A DNA stretch of 27,986 bases from CAYGWP01 sp964353455 (GTDB lineage: Bacteria > Planctomycetota > Phycisphaerae > FEN-1346): contig CAYGWP010000190.1 in the NCBI GenBank assembly GCA_964353455.1, positions 1 to 27,986 on the forward strand, in the 5' to 3' direction. The notes under the pieces were generated by a model. That model was given only the letters and a program-made list of their open reading frames with translations. It was not told the DNA's origin and did no database searches. How positions within the stretch are numbered: the first letter of the stretch is position 1; every line of letters begins with the position of its first letter. The position numbers and the translations under genes are program-made. Positions 15,331-21,875 of the stretch are shown piece by piece.

Positions 15331-15963
15331 ATGGACCGCATCGGCATTCTTGGGGGGACGTTTGACCCGATTCACCTGGGCCACCTTATCCCGGCAGAAT
15401 ACGCCTTCGATTACCTCCGCCTCGATCACCTCCTTCTGATACCGTCCGCCGCGCCGGTCCACCGTCCCCACCACATTCCGGCACCAGCGGAACACAGGCT
15501 TCGCATGTGCCGTTTGGTAGCCACCTCTCTGCCGCAGTTCTCGGTCTGCGACATCGAGGTGTCCCGGCCTGGGCCCTCGTACACCATCCTCACCCTGTGT
15601 TACTTTACCGAGATGTTGCCACCGGGCACCGAGATCATGCTCCTCGTCGGCGAGGACAACCTGCCCCTGCTCCACACGTGGCGGCAGATTGACGAGATCC
15701 TGAAGTTGTCAACCGTGGTGGTGCTCCCTCGCCCCCACGATGGCACGGCTGACCTTTCACCCCTGGCGGCGGCCATCGGCAAGCCCGCGCTGTCGAAACT
15801 CCTTGGCCGCAGGGTGCCCGCCCCCCTAGTGCCAATCAGCGCTACGCAGATTCGCACTCGCGTACAATGTCATCAGCCAATTGCTGGCCTAGTACCCGCT
15901 AGCGTCGGTCACTACATCGGGGCTGCGGGGCTTTACACTGCACCAGCCGGTGATTCTGCGTAG
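15331..15963 (+). CDS. nadD: Nicotinate-nucleotide adenylyltransferase
   Basis: NadD transfers AMP from ATP to nicotinate mononucleotide, giving the NAD precursor deamido-NAD. The 210-aa length is normal. The nucleotidyltransferase signature GGTFDPIHLGH spans residues 8-18. RPGPSYTILTL, VGEDNL, TW and the ISATQIR motif (169-175) follow in the usual order. Two positions differ from the common family pattern: YTILTL instead of YTxDTL, and GED where GxD is usual. The fold appears intact. The gene stands alone on the plus strand, convergent with parB, with one parS in the 48 bases between them. Absence of a Shine-Dalgarno and an adjacent promoter suggest leaderless translation. Confidence 0.93.
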   Translation: MDRIGILGGTFDPIHLGHLIPAEYAFDYLRLDHLLLIPSAAPVHRPHHIPAPAEHRLRMCRLVATSLPQFSVCDIEVSRPGPSYTILTLCYFTEMLPPGTEIMLLVGEDNLPLLHTWRQIDEILKLSTVVVLPRPHDGTADLSPLAAAIGKPALSKLLGRRVPAPLVPISATQIRTRVQCHQPIAGLVPASVGHYIGAAGLYTAPAGDSA

Positions 15964-15984
15964 GTGCCCCTGGCGGATTCCTTC

Positions 15985-16000
15985 TGTTCCACGTGGAACA
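15985..16000. other. parS: parS centromere site, copy 1
   Basis: TGTTCCACGTGGAACA is a perfect 16-bp palindrome, one symmetric change away from the general bacterial consensus TGTTTCACGTGAAACA. It lies between the convergent nadD and parB genes. ParB would nucleate here and spread. A second copy of the 14-bp core lies beyond parA at 17738-17751. Confidence 0.93.
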
Positions 16001-16011
16001 GGCCTGCCGCC

Positions 16012-16872
16012 CTACATCAGCCTGCCAAGGATTCGCTCCAGGTCCTCATTGCTGTAGAACTCAATCACGACCTTCCCCGTGCCTGGCACTGTCCCCTCCT
16101 CGACGCTCACCTTTGTCCCGAGTGCCTCGCGCAGTCTGCCCTCGAGGTCCCGGGCGTGCACACCCTTCGCCCGCGGCTCGGCCTTACGGCCTCTCGACGC
16201 GGGCCCCGCGACAAGTCGCTCAACCTGCCTGACCGACAGGCCCTCCCTGGCGACCCGCTCGGCCACCTCAACCTGGCGCCTGGCGGTGTCCAGCGACAGG
16301 ATTGCCCGGGCATGGCCCATCGGCACCAAGCCGCTCCTGACCATCGCCTTGACTTCCTCAGGCAGGTCCAGGAGCCGGATCATGTTTGCGATCGTGCTCC
16401 GGTCCAAGCCAAGGCGAGTCGCTGCGATCTCCTGCGTCTTGCCGGAGCGGGCCAAGTACGCCTTGAAACTCATCGCCTTCTCTATCGGGTCAAGATCCTC
16501 CCGCTGAAGGTTTTCGACGAGGGCCAGTTCCAGCATCTCGTCGTCGGTTGCATCGCGCACCACGACTGGCACGTCGGCCAGGCCCGCCCCCTGCGCCGCC
16601 CGGAACCGACGCTCGCCGGCGATCACCTGGTACCGGTCACCGTGCAGTCGCACGATGATCGGCTGTAAGACGCCATGCTCGATTATCGATGCCTTGAGGT
16701 GGTCCAACTCCTCGGGCTTCATCCCCTGTCGCGGCTGGTTCGGGTTGGGGTCGAGAAGGCCGATAGGCACGGATGCCACAGGCGCATGCGTGGCCTCAAG
16801 CTCCACCAAGGGGTGCCGGTTGACTGCACGGATCAGCCCTTCCAAGCCGCGACCCAGTCTTCGATCTGGCAT
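16012..16872 (-). CDS. parB: Chromosome partitioning protein ParB
   Basis: The 286-aa protein starts with the ParA-stimulating type N-terminus RRLGRGLEGLI (residues 4-14). The ParB/Srx CTPase domain follows at about 33-125 with PNPNQPR, GERRFRAA (86-93) and ENLQREDLDPIEKA (120-133). A helix-turn-helix parS reader lies near 144-166 (TQEIAATRLGLDRSTIANMI), and a C-terminal dimerisation region ends the protein. It binds CTP, clamps on parS and slides to form the partition complex that ParA pulls to the poles. AGGAGG 7 bases before the ATG at 16872 fixes the start. It lies 19 bases after parA and would be cotranscribed with it. Confidence 0.96.
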   Translation of the reverse strand: MPDRRLGRGLEGLIRAVNRHPLVELEATHAPVASVPIGLLDPNPNQPRQGMKPEELDHLKASIIEHGVLQPIIVRLHGDRYQVIAGERRFRAAQGAGLADVPVVVRDATDDEMLELALVENLQREDLDPIEKAMSFKAYLARSGKTQEIAATRLGLDRSTIANMIRLLDLPEEVKAMVRSGLVPMGHARAILSLDTARRQVEVAERVAREGLSVRQVERLVAGPASRGRKAEPRAKGVHARDLEGRLREALGTKVSVEEGTVPGTGKVVIEFYSNEDLERILGRLM

Positions 16873-16891
16873 CCTTGACCTCCTGAAGCGC

Positions 16892-17641
16892 TCAGGCCAC
16901 GAGGCCGGAGACGACGACCTCAGTAGCGAGTTCCACATAGCCGCGTGCGCCCGGAGAGCGGGGCGCGTAGTCGATCACGGAACGACAATGGCTCGGCGCC
17001 TCCGCGACGGCAACATCTCGCGGAATGACTGCGTGAAAAACACGTTCCGTGAGTTTCGTACGAACCTCGGCCTCGACCTCGCGGCTCAGGTCCAGAGCGG
17101 GATCGAACATCGTCAGCAGGACGCCGCCGACAGCGAGACGCGGGTTGGTCTTGGCTGCTTGGCCAACGCACGCCAGCAACTGTACCAGGCCCTCGAGCGG
17201 GTAGTACTCGCACTGAATCGGAACAATCACTGCGGTGGCGGCAGCCAATGCGCTTCGGGTTAGAGCCCCCAGGGATGGCGGGCAGTCGATCAAGACAAGA
17301 TCCAACGTGCCTGCCGGCATGGCCGCAAGGTTGTTGTTTAGTGCGGCAGTGGAGGAGAGCCCGTGGACGGCAAATCGCTCGAGGTCTTGACCTGCCGGAA
17401 TGGCCCAGACGCCTTGCCAAGGCGTGTGCGTGATTGCGGCCGCGAACGCAGGTGCCGTGGAGAACGCGGGGCTTGAGGGCAGGGGGGGTACGCCCATGCC
17501 GCTGGTCGCGTTTCCTTGGGGATCGATGTCGATGACGAGGACCTTGCGGCCCGTGAGCGCCAGAGCGTGAGCAAGGCAGGTGGCGGTCGTCGTCTTACCG
17601 ACGCCGCCCTTCTGGTTGGCAACGCAGAGGATTGCCGGCAT
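16892..17641 (-). CDS. parA: Chromosome partitioning ATPase ParA (Soj)
   Basis: The 249-aa protein is a short chromosomal ParA without an N-terminal helix-turn-helix. It shows the deviant Walker A KGGVGKTT (11-18), IDIDPQGNATSG (37-48), the Walker B-like LVLIDCPPSLG (115-125) and PIQCEYYPLEGL (141-152). It binds nucleoid DNA as an ATP dimer and is stimulated by ParB. AAGGA before the ATG at 17641 supports that start; the open frame continues 50 codons upstream but overlaps the promoter and parS. The gene order parA-parB is standard; the usual neighbours (gid/mnm genes) are absent here. Confidence 0.96.
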   Translation of the reverse strand: MPAILCVANQKGGVGKTTTATCLAHALALTGRKVLVIDIDPQGNATSGMGVPPLPSSPAFSTAPAFAAAITHTPWQGVWAIPAGQDLERFAVHGLSSTAALNNNLAAMPAGTLDLVLIDCPPSLGALTRSALAAATAVIVPIQCEYYPLEGLVQLLACVGQAAKTNPRLAVGGVLLTMFDPALDLSREVEAEVRTKLTERVFHAVIPRDVAVAEAPSHCRSVIDYAPRSPGARGYVELATEVVVSGLVA

Positions 17642-17661
17642 GGGTTCCTTCCCCGTTTGGC

Positions 17662-17689
17662 ATTCTAGACTGTCTTTCGTGGAGGGCAA
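17662..17689 (-). promoter_or_regulatory. Putative parA promoter
   Basis: On the minus strand TTGCCC (17684-17689) and TAGAAT (17662-17667) are separated by 16 bases, giving a leader of about 15 bases before the parA ATG. The parS copy at 17738-17751 lies about 50 bases upstream. Confidence 0.4.
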
Positions 17690-17700
17690 ATGAAAAGTGG

Positions 17701-17728
17701 TTGCGGCCCGGCGGGGCCGCTCTATAAT
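17701..17728 (+). promoter_or_regulatory. Putative promoter of the acylphosphatase gene
   Basis: TTGCGG (17701-17706) and a perfect TATAAT (17723-17728) are separated by 16 bases. The expected start lies near 17735, directly before the parS palindrome, so bound ParB could occlude initiation. Confidence 0.5.
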
Positions 17729-17737
17729 GGGAGAATA

Positions 17738-17751
17738 GTTCCACGTGGAAC
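17738..17751. other. parS: parS centromere site, copy 2
   Basis: GTTCCACGTGGAAC is identical to the core of the copy at 15985-16000; the outer first T is A here. It sits in the divergent region between parA and the acylphosphatase gene, close to both putative promoters. Confidence 0.92.
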
Positions 17752-17773
17752 ATGGGCGGCAGCGCGGGGGAAC

Positions 17774-18052
17774 ATGGAAATCCGGAAACACGTTTACTAC
17801 TCGGGCATGGTGCAGGGCGTCGGCTTTCGATACACGGCGAGGAGCCTCGCGCGGGACCGTTGTGTCAGCGGCTTTGTGAGGAACTTGCGGGATGGCCGCG
17901 TGGAGGTTGTTGCCGAAGGCGAGACAAGCGAGGTCGAGCGATTACTGGACGACATTGAGGAAGCGATGCGCGGTTACATTCACCGCGCGGAGGTTTCGGA
18001 TGAGGTGCCGACGGCCGAGTTCGGCGGTTTCGGCGTTTCGTTCGAGGACTGA
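17774..18052 (+). CDS. acyP: Acylphosphatase
   Basis: The 92-aa protein has the usual length. It carries the acylphosphatase signature GMVQGVGFRYTARSLA (residues 11-26) with the catalytic arginine Arg19, and GFVRNLRDGRVEVVAEG (33-49) with the catalytic asparagine Asn37. It hydrolyses carboxyl-phosphate bonds in small acyl phosphates. The ATG at 17774 fits the family N-terminus; earlier in-frame codons cover the parS site and are unlikely to be translated. The gene lies 12 bases before the permease gene, so the two are probably cotranscribed. Confidence 0.94.
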   Translation: MEIRKHVYYSGMVQGVGFRYTARSLARDRCVSGFVRNLRDGRVEVVAEGETSEVERLLDDIEEAMRGYIHRAEVSDEVPTAEFGGFGVSFED

Positions 18053-18064
18053 CGGGGAATCGTC

Positions 18065-18952
18065 ATGCGAGGACTTGCCGGGATTATTTTGAACACGTTC
18101 CGCGAGTCGGTCCGGCAACCGTTCTACGTGCTCCTTCTGGCGGGGGGTGCGGCGGCGCTTGTGATCATGGTCTGGGTTCCGCTCTTTACGTTCCATAGTG
18201 ATATAGATATGTACAAGGACCTGGGCCTTTCGTTCGTCCTGCTTTTTGTCATGCTGGCCGGCCTCCTGGCCGCGGCCACAGGGGTCGCCAGGGAGGTGGA
18301 GGACAAGACGGCTCACACGATCCTTTCGAAGGCGGTGGGGCGGCCTTTATTCATCATCGGCAAGTACGTGGGCGCGATGGGGTCCGTGGCGCTGGCGACG
18401 GTTGTCCTGGGGACCGTTTTTGCGGTGGCGGCGTATTACCGGGTGGAGTTGGAGACGACGCACGGCGAGCACTCGCACGCGGTCGGGGGGATGGGGCGGG
18501 AAATCGCGGCATTCCGCGCCGTGCAGTTGAACCAGGCTTTTACGGTGACGCCGGGGCTGGTCATGGTCGTCCTTCAGGTGGGGGTTCTGGCGGCCTTGGC
18601 TACTGCCTTGTCCACTCGGCTCTCGGTGACGGCAAGCGTGGCGCTGAGCCTGGCGGCGTACGTGGCAGGGCACCTCACGGTTTTCCTGGAAGGCGCGGTG
18701 CGGGCGACGGGGGGCATGGTGTCGGTGTTGGCCCAGGCGGTGATGGCGGTGGTGCCGTTCCTTGAGATTCTCAACATCAACCAGAAACTCAGTCACACGG
18801 TGCTTGCGCCGTTTGCCGCTGGCGGGCCGGGGGCCGGCGAGTGGGCCGCCGTCTGGGCTTACGTGGGCTGGTCGGCGGCGTACGCGCTTGCCTACGCGAT
18901 GGGGGCGATTGGTCTGGCGATAATGCTGTTCCGGCGGCGGCCGCTTGCGTAG
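18065..18952 (+). CDS. ABC-2 type transporter permease
   Basis: The 295-aa protein begins with NTFRESVRQPFYVLLL, an amphipathic start typical of ABC-2 permeases. It has about six hydrophobic segments (roughly residues 20-43, 57-77, 100-123, 162-185, 190-212 and 265-290). The cytoplasmic-loop sequence AREVEDKTAHTILSKAVGRP (residues 75-94) is the common E-x-x-x-T-hhl-sKPv-R type seen in these permeases. No ATP-binding subunit lies beside it, so the partner must be encoded elsewhere. The cargo is unknown. GGGGA about 7 bases before the ATG serves as the ribosome binding site. Confidence 0.86.
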   Translation: MRGLAGIILNTFRESVRQPFYVLLLAGGAAALVIMVWVPLFTFHSDIDMYKDLGLSFVLLFVMLAGLLAAATGVAREVEDKTAHTILSKAVGRPLFIIGKYVGAMGSVALATVVLGTVFAVAAYYRVELETTHGEHSHAVGGMGREIAAFRAVQLNQAFTVTPGLVMVVLQVGVLAALATALSTRLSVTASVALSLAAYVAGHLTVFLEGAVRATGGMVSVLAQAVMAVVPFLEILNINQKLSHTVLAPFAAGGPGAGEWAAVWAYVGWSAAYALAYAMGAIGLAIMLFRRRPLA

Positions 18953-19018
18953 CGTCTGCTGGCGCGCAGGTGTGGGTGTGGTCCTGCCTGCAAATTTCTG
19001 TCGAGGGCACTGACGGGC

Positions 19019-19045
19019 TAAAGTTTTCGCGCTGGGGGCCGATAA
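19019..19045 (+). promoter_or_regulatory. Sigma-28 (FliA/SigD-type) promoter, exact consensus
   Basis: TAAAGTTT (19019-19026), 11 bases, then GCCGATAA (19038-19045) matches the enterobacterial FliA consensus in all 16 specified bases and in spacing. Transcription would begin near 19052. Sigma-28 normally serves late flagellar and chemotaxis genes, none of which is in the window. Confidence 0.85.
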
Positions 19046-19051
19046 TAACTC

Positions 19052-19108
19052 TTGAAGTCCCATCCCAGCGCTGGGCCGCTTTGGTTTTGCCCGGGCGGCC
19101 CTCATTTT
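19052..19108 (+). ncRNA. Candidate short RNA from the sigma-28 promoter
   Basis: The span runs from the expected sigma-28 start to the end of a terminator-like hairpin, about 55 bases. It contains the palindrome CCCAGCGCTGGG and no start codon with a ribosome binding site. It is a prediction from promoter and terminator positions only; read-through into the 19315 gene is the alternative. Confidence 0.4.
19073..19108 (+). terminator. Terminator-like hairpin
   Basis: GGGCCGC (19073-19079) pairs with GCGGCCC (19095-19101) around a 15-base loop and is followed by TCATTTT. The stem is strong, but the T tract is short and interrupted, so efficiency is uncertain. Confidence 0.45.
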
Positions 19109-19158
19109 CCCGACTCCAACGTGTCAGCCCGCCGGTGGAATTCCCGTGTCGGAGATAG

Positions 19159-19186
19159 TTGACCCGCGGGGCAGGCTGGCTATAAT
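19159..19186 (+). promoter_or_regulatory. Sigma-70-like promoter upstream of the 94-aa protein gene
   Basis: TTGACC (19159-19164) and a perfect TATAAT (19181-19186) are separated by 16 bases. The predicted leader to the GTG at 19315 is about 120 bases. Confidence 0.65.
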
Positions 19187-19244
19187 CGGCCTGGCATCCA
19201 CGCCGCAAGACGGGCTCTCGTGTAAGCGCCTGTGCAGAAAAAGG

Positions 19245-19273
19245 TTGACGCCGCGCGCACGGCATTCTAGTTT
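19245..19273 (+). promoter_or_regulatory. Second, weaker sigma-70-like promoter
   Basis: TTGACG (19245-19250) is followed after 17 bases by TAGTTT (19268-19273). The -10 box is poor, but it overlaps an inverted repeat that could be a repressor site. Confidence 0.35.
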
Positions 19274-19286
19274 ACACTGGGTAAAC
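19270..19286. promoter_or_regulatory. Operator-like inverted repeat
   Basis: GTTTAC-ACTGG-GTAAAC is a perfect 6-bp inverted repeat with a 5-base spacer. It overlaps the -10 region of the nearer promoter and lies 28 bases before the GTG at 19315. The size suits a small dimeric repressor; the regulator is unknown. Confidence 0.4.
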
Positions 19287-19314
19287 CTGGAGCCGCAGGG
19301 TAAGGGGCGGCGCT

Positions 19315-19599
19315 GTGGGCGAAACCGAACAGGGACAGCCGGCTCAGCGTGTGGGCGCCGATGAGCGGGCCAAGCAGTTCGTGGCGACCCTCTGCGAGGA
19401 GGAGATCATGCTCCTCAGGCTCCGCGACGAACTGTACGGCGGCCGATGGGACGCCATGCTTGCGGACCTGAACGATCGGCTCCAGGGCAAGCCGTACGTC
19501 TTCAAACTCGCCCACCGTATTCAGGACGACATCAAACGTATCGAGCGGCTCAATCGCTTCGAGCGCCAGTGCAACGTGGACCTGGCGAAATACATCTGA
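19315..19599 (+). CDS. Small helical protein of unknown function (94 aa)
   Basis: The product is charged and mostly helical (CEEEIMLLRLRDELYGGRWD, then HRIQDDIKRIERLNRFERQC), soluble, without signal peptide or membrane segment. It is not recognised. The GTG start has AAGGGG about 9 bases upstream; no better ATG exists. It is the first gene of the run continuing with the beta-propeller gene 27 bases on. The upstream stack of promoters, including sigma-28, suggests tightly controlled expression, but a flagellar link is only inference. Confidence 0.72.
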   Translation: MGETEQGQPAQRVGADERAKQFVATLCEEEIMLLRLRDELYGGRWDAMLADLNDRLQGKPYVFKLAHRIQDDIKRIERLNRFERQCNVDLAKYI

Positions 19600-19626
19600 G
19601 GACCGAACGAGGTCACGGAGTCAACC

Positions 19627-20907
19627 ATGAAGGCGGCACGCAGCCGAGTAACGTGGGCGTTTCTCGTGTTGATGGCGGCAGCGGTGGCGGCGCAAGGTGC
19701 GTCGCCGGGCGGCGGTCGGCCATCAGCGTCGAAGGCGGATCCGTTCCCCATCGCGGCGGGGGCCCTGGGCGACAAGGGCATGCAAGTCCTCTGGCAGACT
19801 GAACTGATGCTGGACAACGAGCCGCCGCTTGCGAACCTCTGGCTGTGCGGCAGGTTCCTCGTCGGCCGCGCCGCGGACAACCGCCTCTTCGCCATCAGCG
19901 CCGCAACCGGCGTCCGCCTGTGGTCACGGCAGGTCGCGGAGCCGTATCAGAAGGTCTGGCAGCCGGCTGTTGATAAGGACAACCTCTGGGTCGCCACGAC
20001 GACGAAACTCCTGGGCATTGGGGGGCTCGACGGAAAGCAGCTCCTGACAGTTGACCTCGATTTCTCGCCGGCCGGCCAGCCGCTCACTAACGGCGCCCAC
20101 GTCTTCATTCCCGATGCGAAGGGCTGGCTCCAGGCCGTCAGCATTCTGCACAGGGGGGTCTCATGGGGCCGGTGGACCGACGATGCCGTGACGGCGGCGC
20201 CGGTCCTTGATTCGTCGCTCGTCTATTTCGGAAGCCAGAGCGGCGTGGTTTATGCCTCGACGCAAAACGTGCGGCGAATCCAGTGGGAGCACCAGACCGA
20301 GGCCGCGATCGTCGCCGACCTCCAGCACACCAAGACCGGCCTCGTGCTGGTTGCCAGCCTCGACTACACCCTCTACGCATTTGCCGGCCCGAGCGGTCGC
20401 GTGGCCTGGAAGTACAACGCGGGCGAACCGCTCCGGAAGACGCCGTACGCCATCGGCAACCAGGTGTTTGTCTTCACGCCCGAGGCGGGGCTGACGACCC
20501 TGGATGCGACAAGCGGCAAGAAGCAGTGGACCCTGGCCGAGGGCGCCGACTTCCTTTCGACCGACACCGAGACCGTCTATGTGATCGGCCGGAGCGGCCG
20601 CCTGCTGGCCGTCAGCCGAACCGATGGCAAGGTGAAGTTCGATTTCGCGCTCAGGCCGGGCACACTTGTGGCAGTCAACGAGACCGACAGCGGCCTAGTG
20701 TACCTGGCCACACCCAACGGCGCGATCATGGCTATCGCCCGGAAGGGGTTGCCGGCAGAAGAGAAGAAACCCGAACCGGCCGAAACGCCGACGCCCACGC
20801 CGCCCGAACATAAGAAACCACCCACGGCTGACACCAAGAAGCCTGCGGGCGACGAGACCAAGCCGCCGGAAGCCAAAGAGACTCCGGCACCGGCCCCGGC
20901 CAAGTAA
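19627..20907 (+). CDS. Exported PQQ-type beta-propeller repeat protein
   Basis: The 426-aa protein has a signal peptide (about residues 1-25). PQQ_2/BamB-like blades follow between about 55 and 375 (FAISAATGVRLWSRQV, YAFAGPSGRVAWKYNAGEP, TTLDATSGKKQWTLAEGAD, LAVSRTDGKVKF). The C-terminal ~50 residues are a Pro/Lys/Glu-rich disordered tail. It lacks features of a quinoprotein dehydrogenase, so a scaffold or binding role in the periplasm is more likely than catalysis. GGAG before the ATG supports the start. It is in the run between the 94-aa protein and the isomerase/epimerase. Confidence 0.87.
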   Translation: MKAARSRVTWAFLVLMAAAVAAQGASPGGGRPSASKADPFPIAAGALGDKGMQVLWQTELMLDNEPPLANLWLCGRFLVGRAADNRLFAISAATGVRLWSRQVAEPYQKVWQPAVDKDNLWVATTTKLLGIGGLDGKQLLTVDLDFSPAGQPLTNGAHVFIPDAKGWLQAVSILHRGVSWGRWTDDAVTAAPVLDSSLVYFGSQSGVVYASTQNVRRIQWEHQTEAAIVADLQHTKTGLVLVASLDYTLYAFAGPSGRVAWKYNAGEPLRKTPYAIGNQVFVFTPEAGLTTLDATSGKKQWTLAEGADFLSTDTETVYVIGRSGRLLAVSRTDGKVKFDFALRPGTLVAVNETDSGLVYLATPNGAIMAIARKGLPAEEKKPEPAETPTPTPPEHKKPPTADTKKPAGDETKPPEAKETPAPAPAK

Positions 20908-20950
20908 CAACCGGCCCGTCTGTACCGGACACTCGACCGAGGGAGTGACC

Positions 20951-21859
20951 GTGCAACTCGGCGTCTCGACGTCCTGTTTCCGCGAGATCAGCCTGCCGGA
21001 GGCCCTGCGCTGGGCGGGCCAGATCGGGTTCCAGGCGGTCGAGATCGAATGCCCGCCGCTGCGCGGTTCGTCCTCGTGGTACCAGCACTCGGCCCTGAAC
21101 ATCGGGGGCCTCGACGGCCCGTCCCGCGACGCCTTCGCCGCAGCCCTCGAGAAGAACGGCCTTCGTGCGGCGGCCCTGGAGTGGCGTGGCCATCTCCTCG
21201 AAAGCGATTCGGCCCGCCGCGAGACCGCGACCGAGCATCTCGCCCGCCTGGTCGAGACGGCCGCCGCACTTGGCATCGAAACGGTCGTCTTCCCAGTGGG
21301 CCGCGACCCGGCGATGCCGCTCGGCGACTCGATTGCCGAGTTCGCCCGCCGCGCGCGGCCGGTCATCGAGCAGGCGGAAGGTTCGGGCGTGCGCCTGGCA
21401 ATCGACACGTGCCCGATGGTGGGCTGGCAGTTCGAGGACATGCCGGGCAACGCGGCCTTCAGCCCGGAGTTGTGGGAGAAACTTTTCACGCACGTGCGGA
21501 GCCCGGCGGTGGGGCTGGCCCTGAGTCCGGCGGACCTCGCCTGGCTCGGCTGCGACCCGCTGGGGGCCGTCACCGACTATGCCGAGAAGACTTTCCACGT
21601 CCGCGCCCAGGATATCGAGATCGTGGACCAGAGGCGGCAGGACTGCTCGGTGCTGAGGCCATCCGGGGGATGGTGGCGATACCGGCTGCCGGGCCTCGGC
21701 TCGATCGACTGGCGGCGGCTGGTGGACCGGCTCCTCGAACTCAAGTACCAGGGCGCCCTGGTTGTCAGGCACGAAGACCCGGTGTGGCAGGGGGGGCTGG
21801 AGCAGGTGAAGGACGGACTTGGCCTGGCGCGACGGCACCTCGTTCAGTTCCTGCCTTAG
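20951..21859 (+). CDS. Sugar phosphate isomerase/epimerase family protein
   Basis: The 302-aa product matches the xylose-isomerase-like TIM barrel (AP_endonuc_2): LGVSTSCFREISLPEALRWA at the N-terminus, GFQAVEIECPP, AAALGIETVVFPVG and VRLAIDTCPM. The run FHVRAQDIEIVD supplies likely metal ligands, and a closing GALVVRHEDPVW follows. Planctomycetes carry many paralogues and the substrate is not predictable. Two in-frame GTG codons are possible starts (20945 and 20951); GAGGGAG at 20939-20945 is correctly spaced only for 20951. It follows the propeller gene by 43 bases and precedes the Nif3 gene by 16. Confidence 0.88.
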   Translation: MQLGVSTSCFREISLPEALRWAGQIGFQAVEIECPPLRGSSSWYQHSALNIGGLDGPSRDAFAAALEKNGLRAAALEWRGHLLESDSARRETATEHLARLVETAAALGIETVVFPVGRDPAMPLGDSIAEFARRARPVIEQAEGSGVRLAIDTCPMVGWQFEDMPGNAAFSPELWEKLFTHVRSPAVGLALSPADLAWLGCDPLGAVTDYAEKTFHVRAQDIEIVDQRRQDCSVLRPSGGWWRYRLPGLGSIDWRRLVDRLLELKYQGALVVRHEDPVWQGGLEQVKDGLGLARRHLVQFLP

Positions 21860-21875
21860 AGGCGGGAAGGGCGGC

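Larger units (their letters stand above)
18953..19314 (+). other. 362-base non-coding regulatory region
   Basis: No credible gene is present. The stretch holds a sigma-28-type promoter (19019-19045), a 12-bp palindrome CCCAGCGCTGGG (19064-19075) overlapping a terminator-like hairpin (19073-19108), two sigma-70-like promoters (19159-19186 and 19245-19273), and an operator-like inverted repeat (19270-19286). Each is listed separately. Confidence 0.7.
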
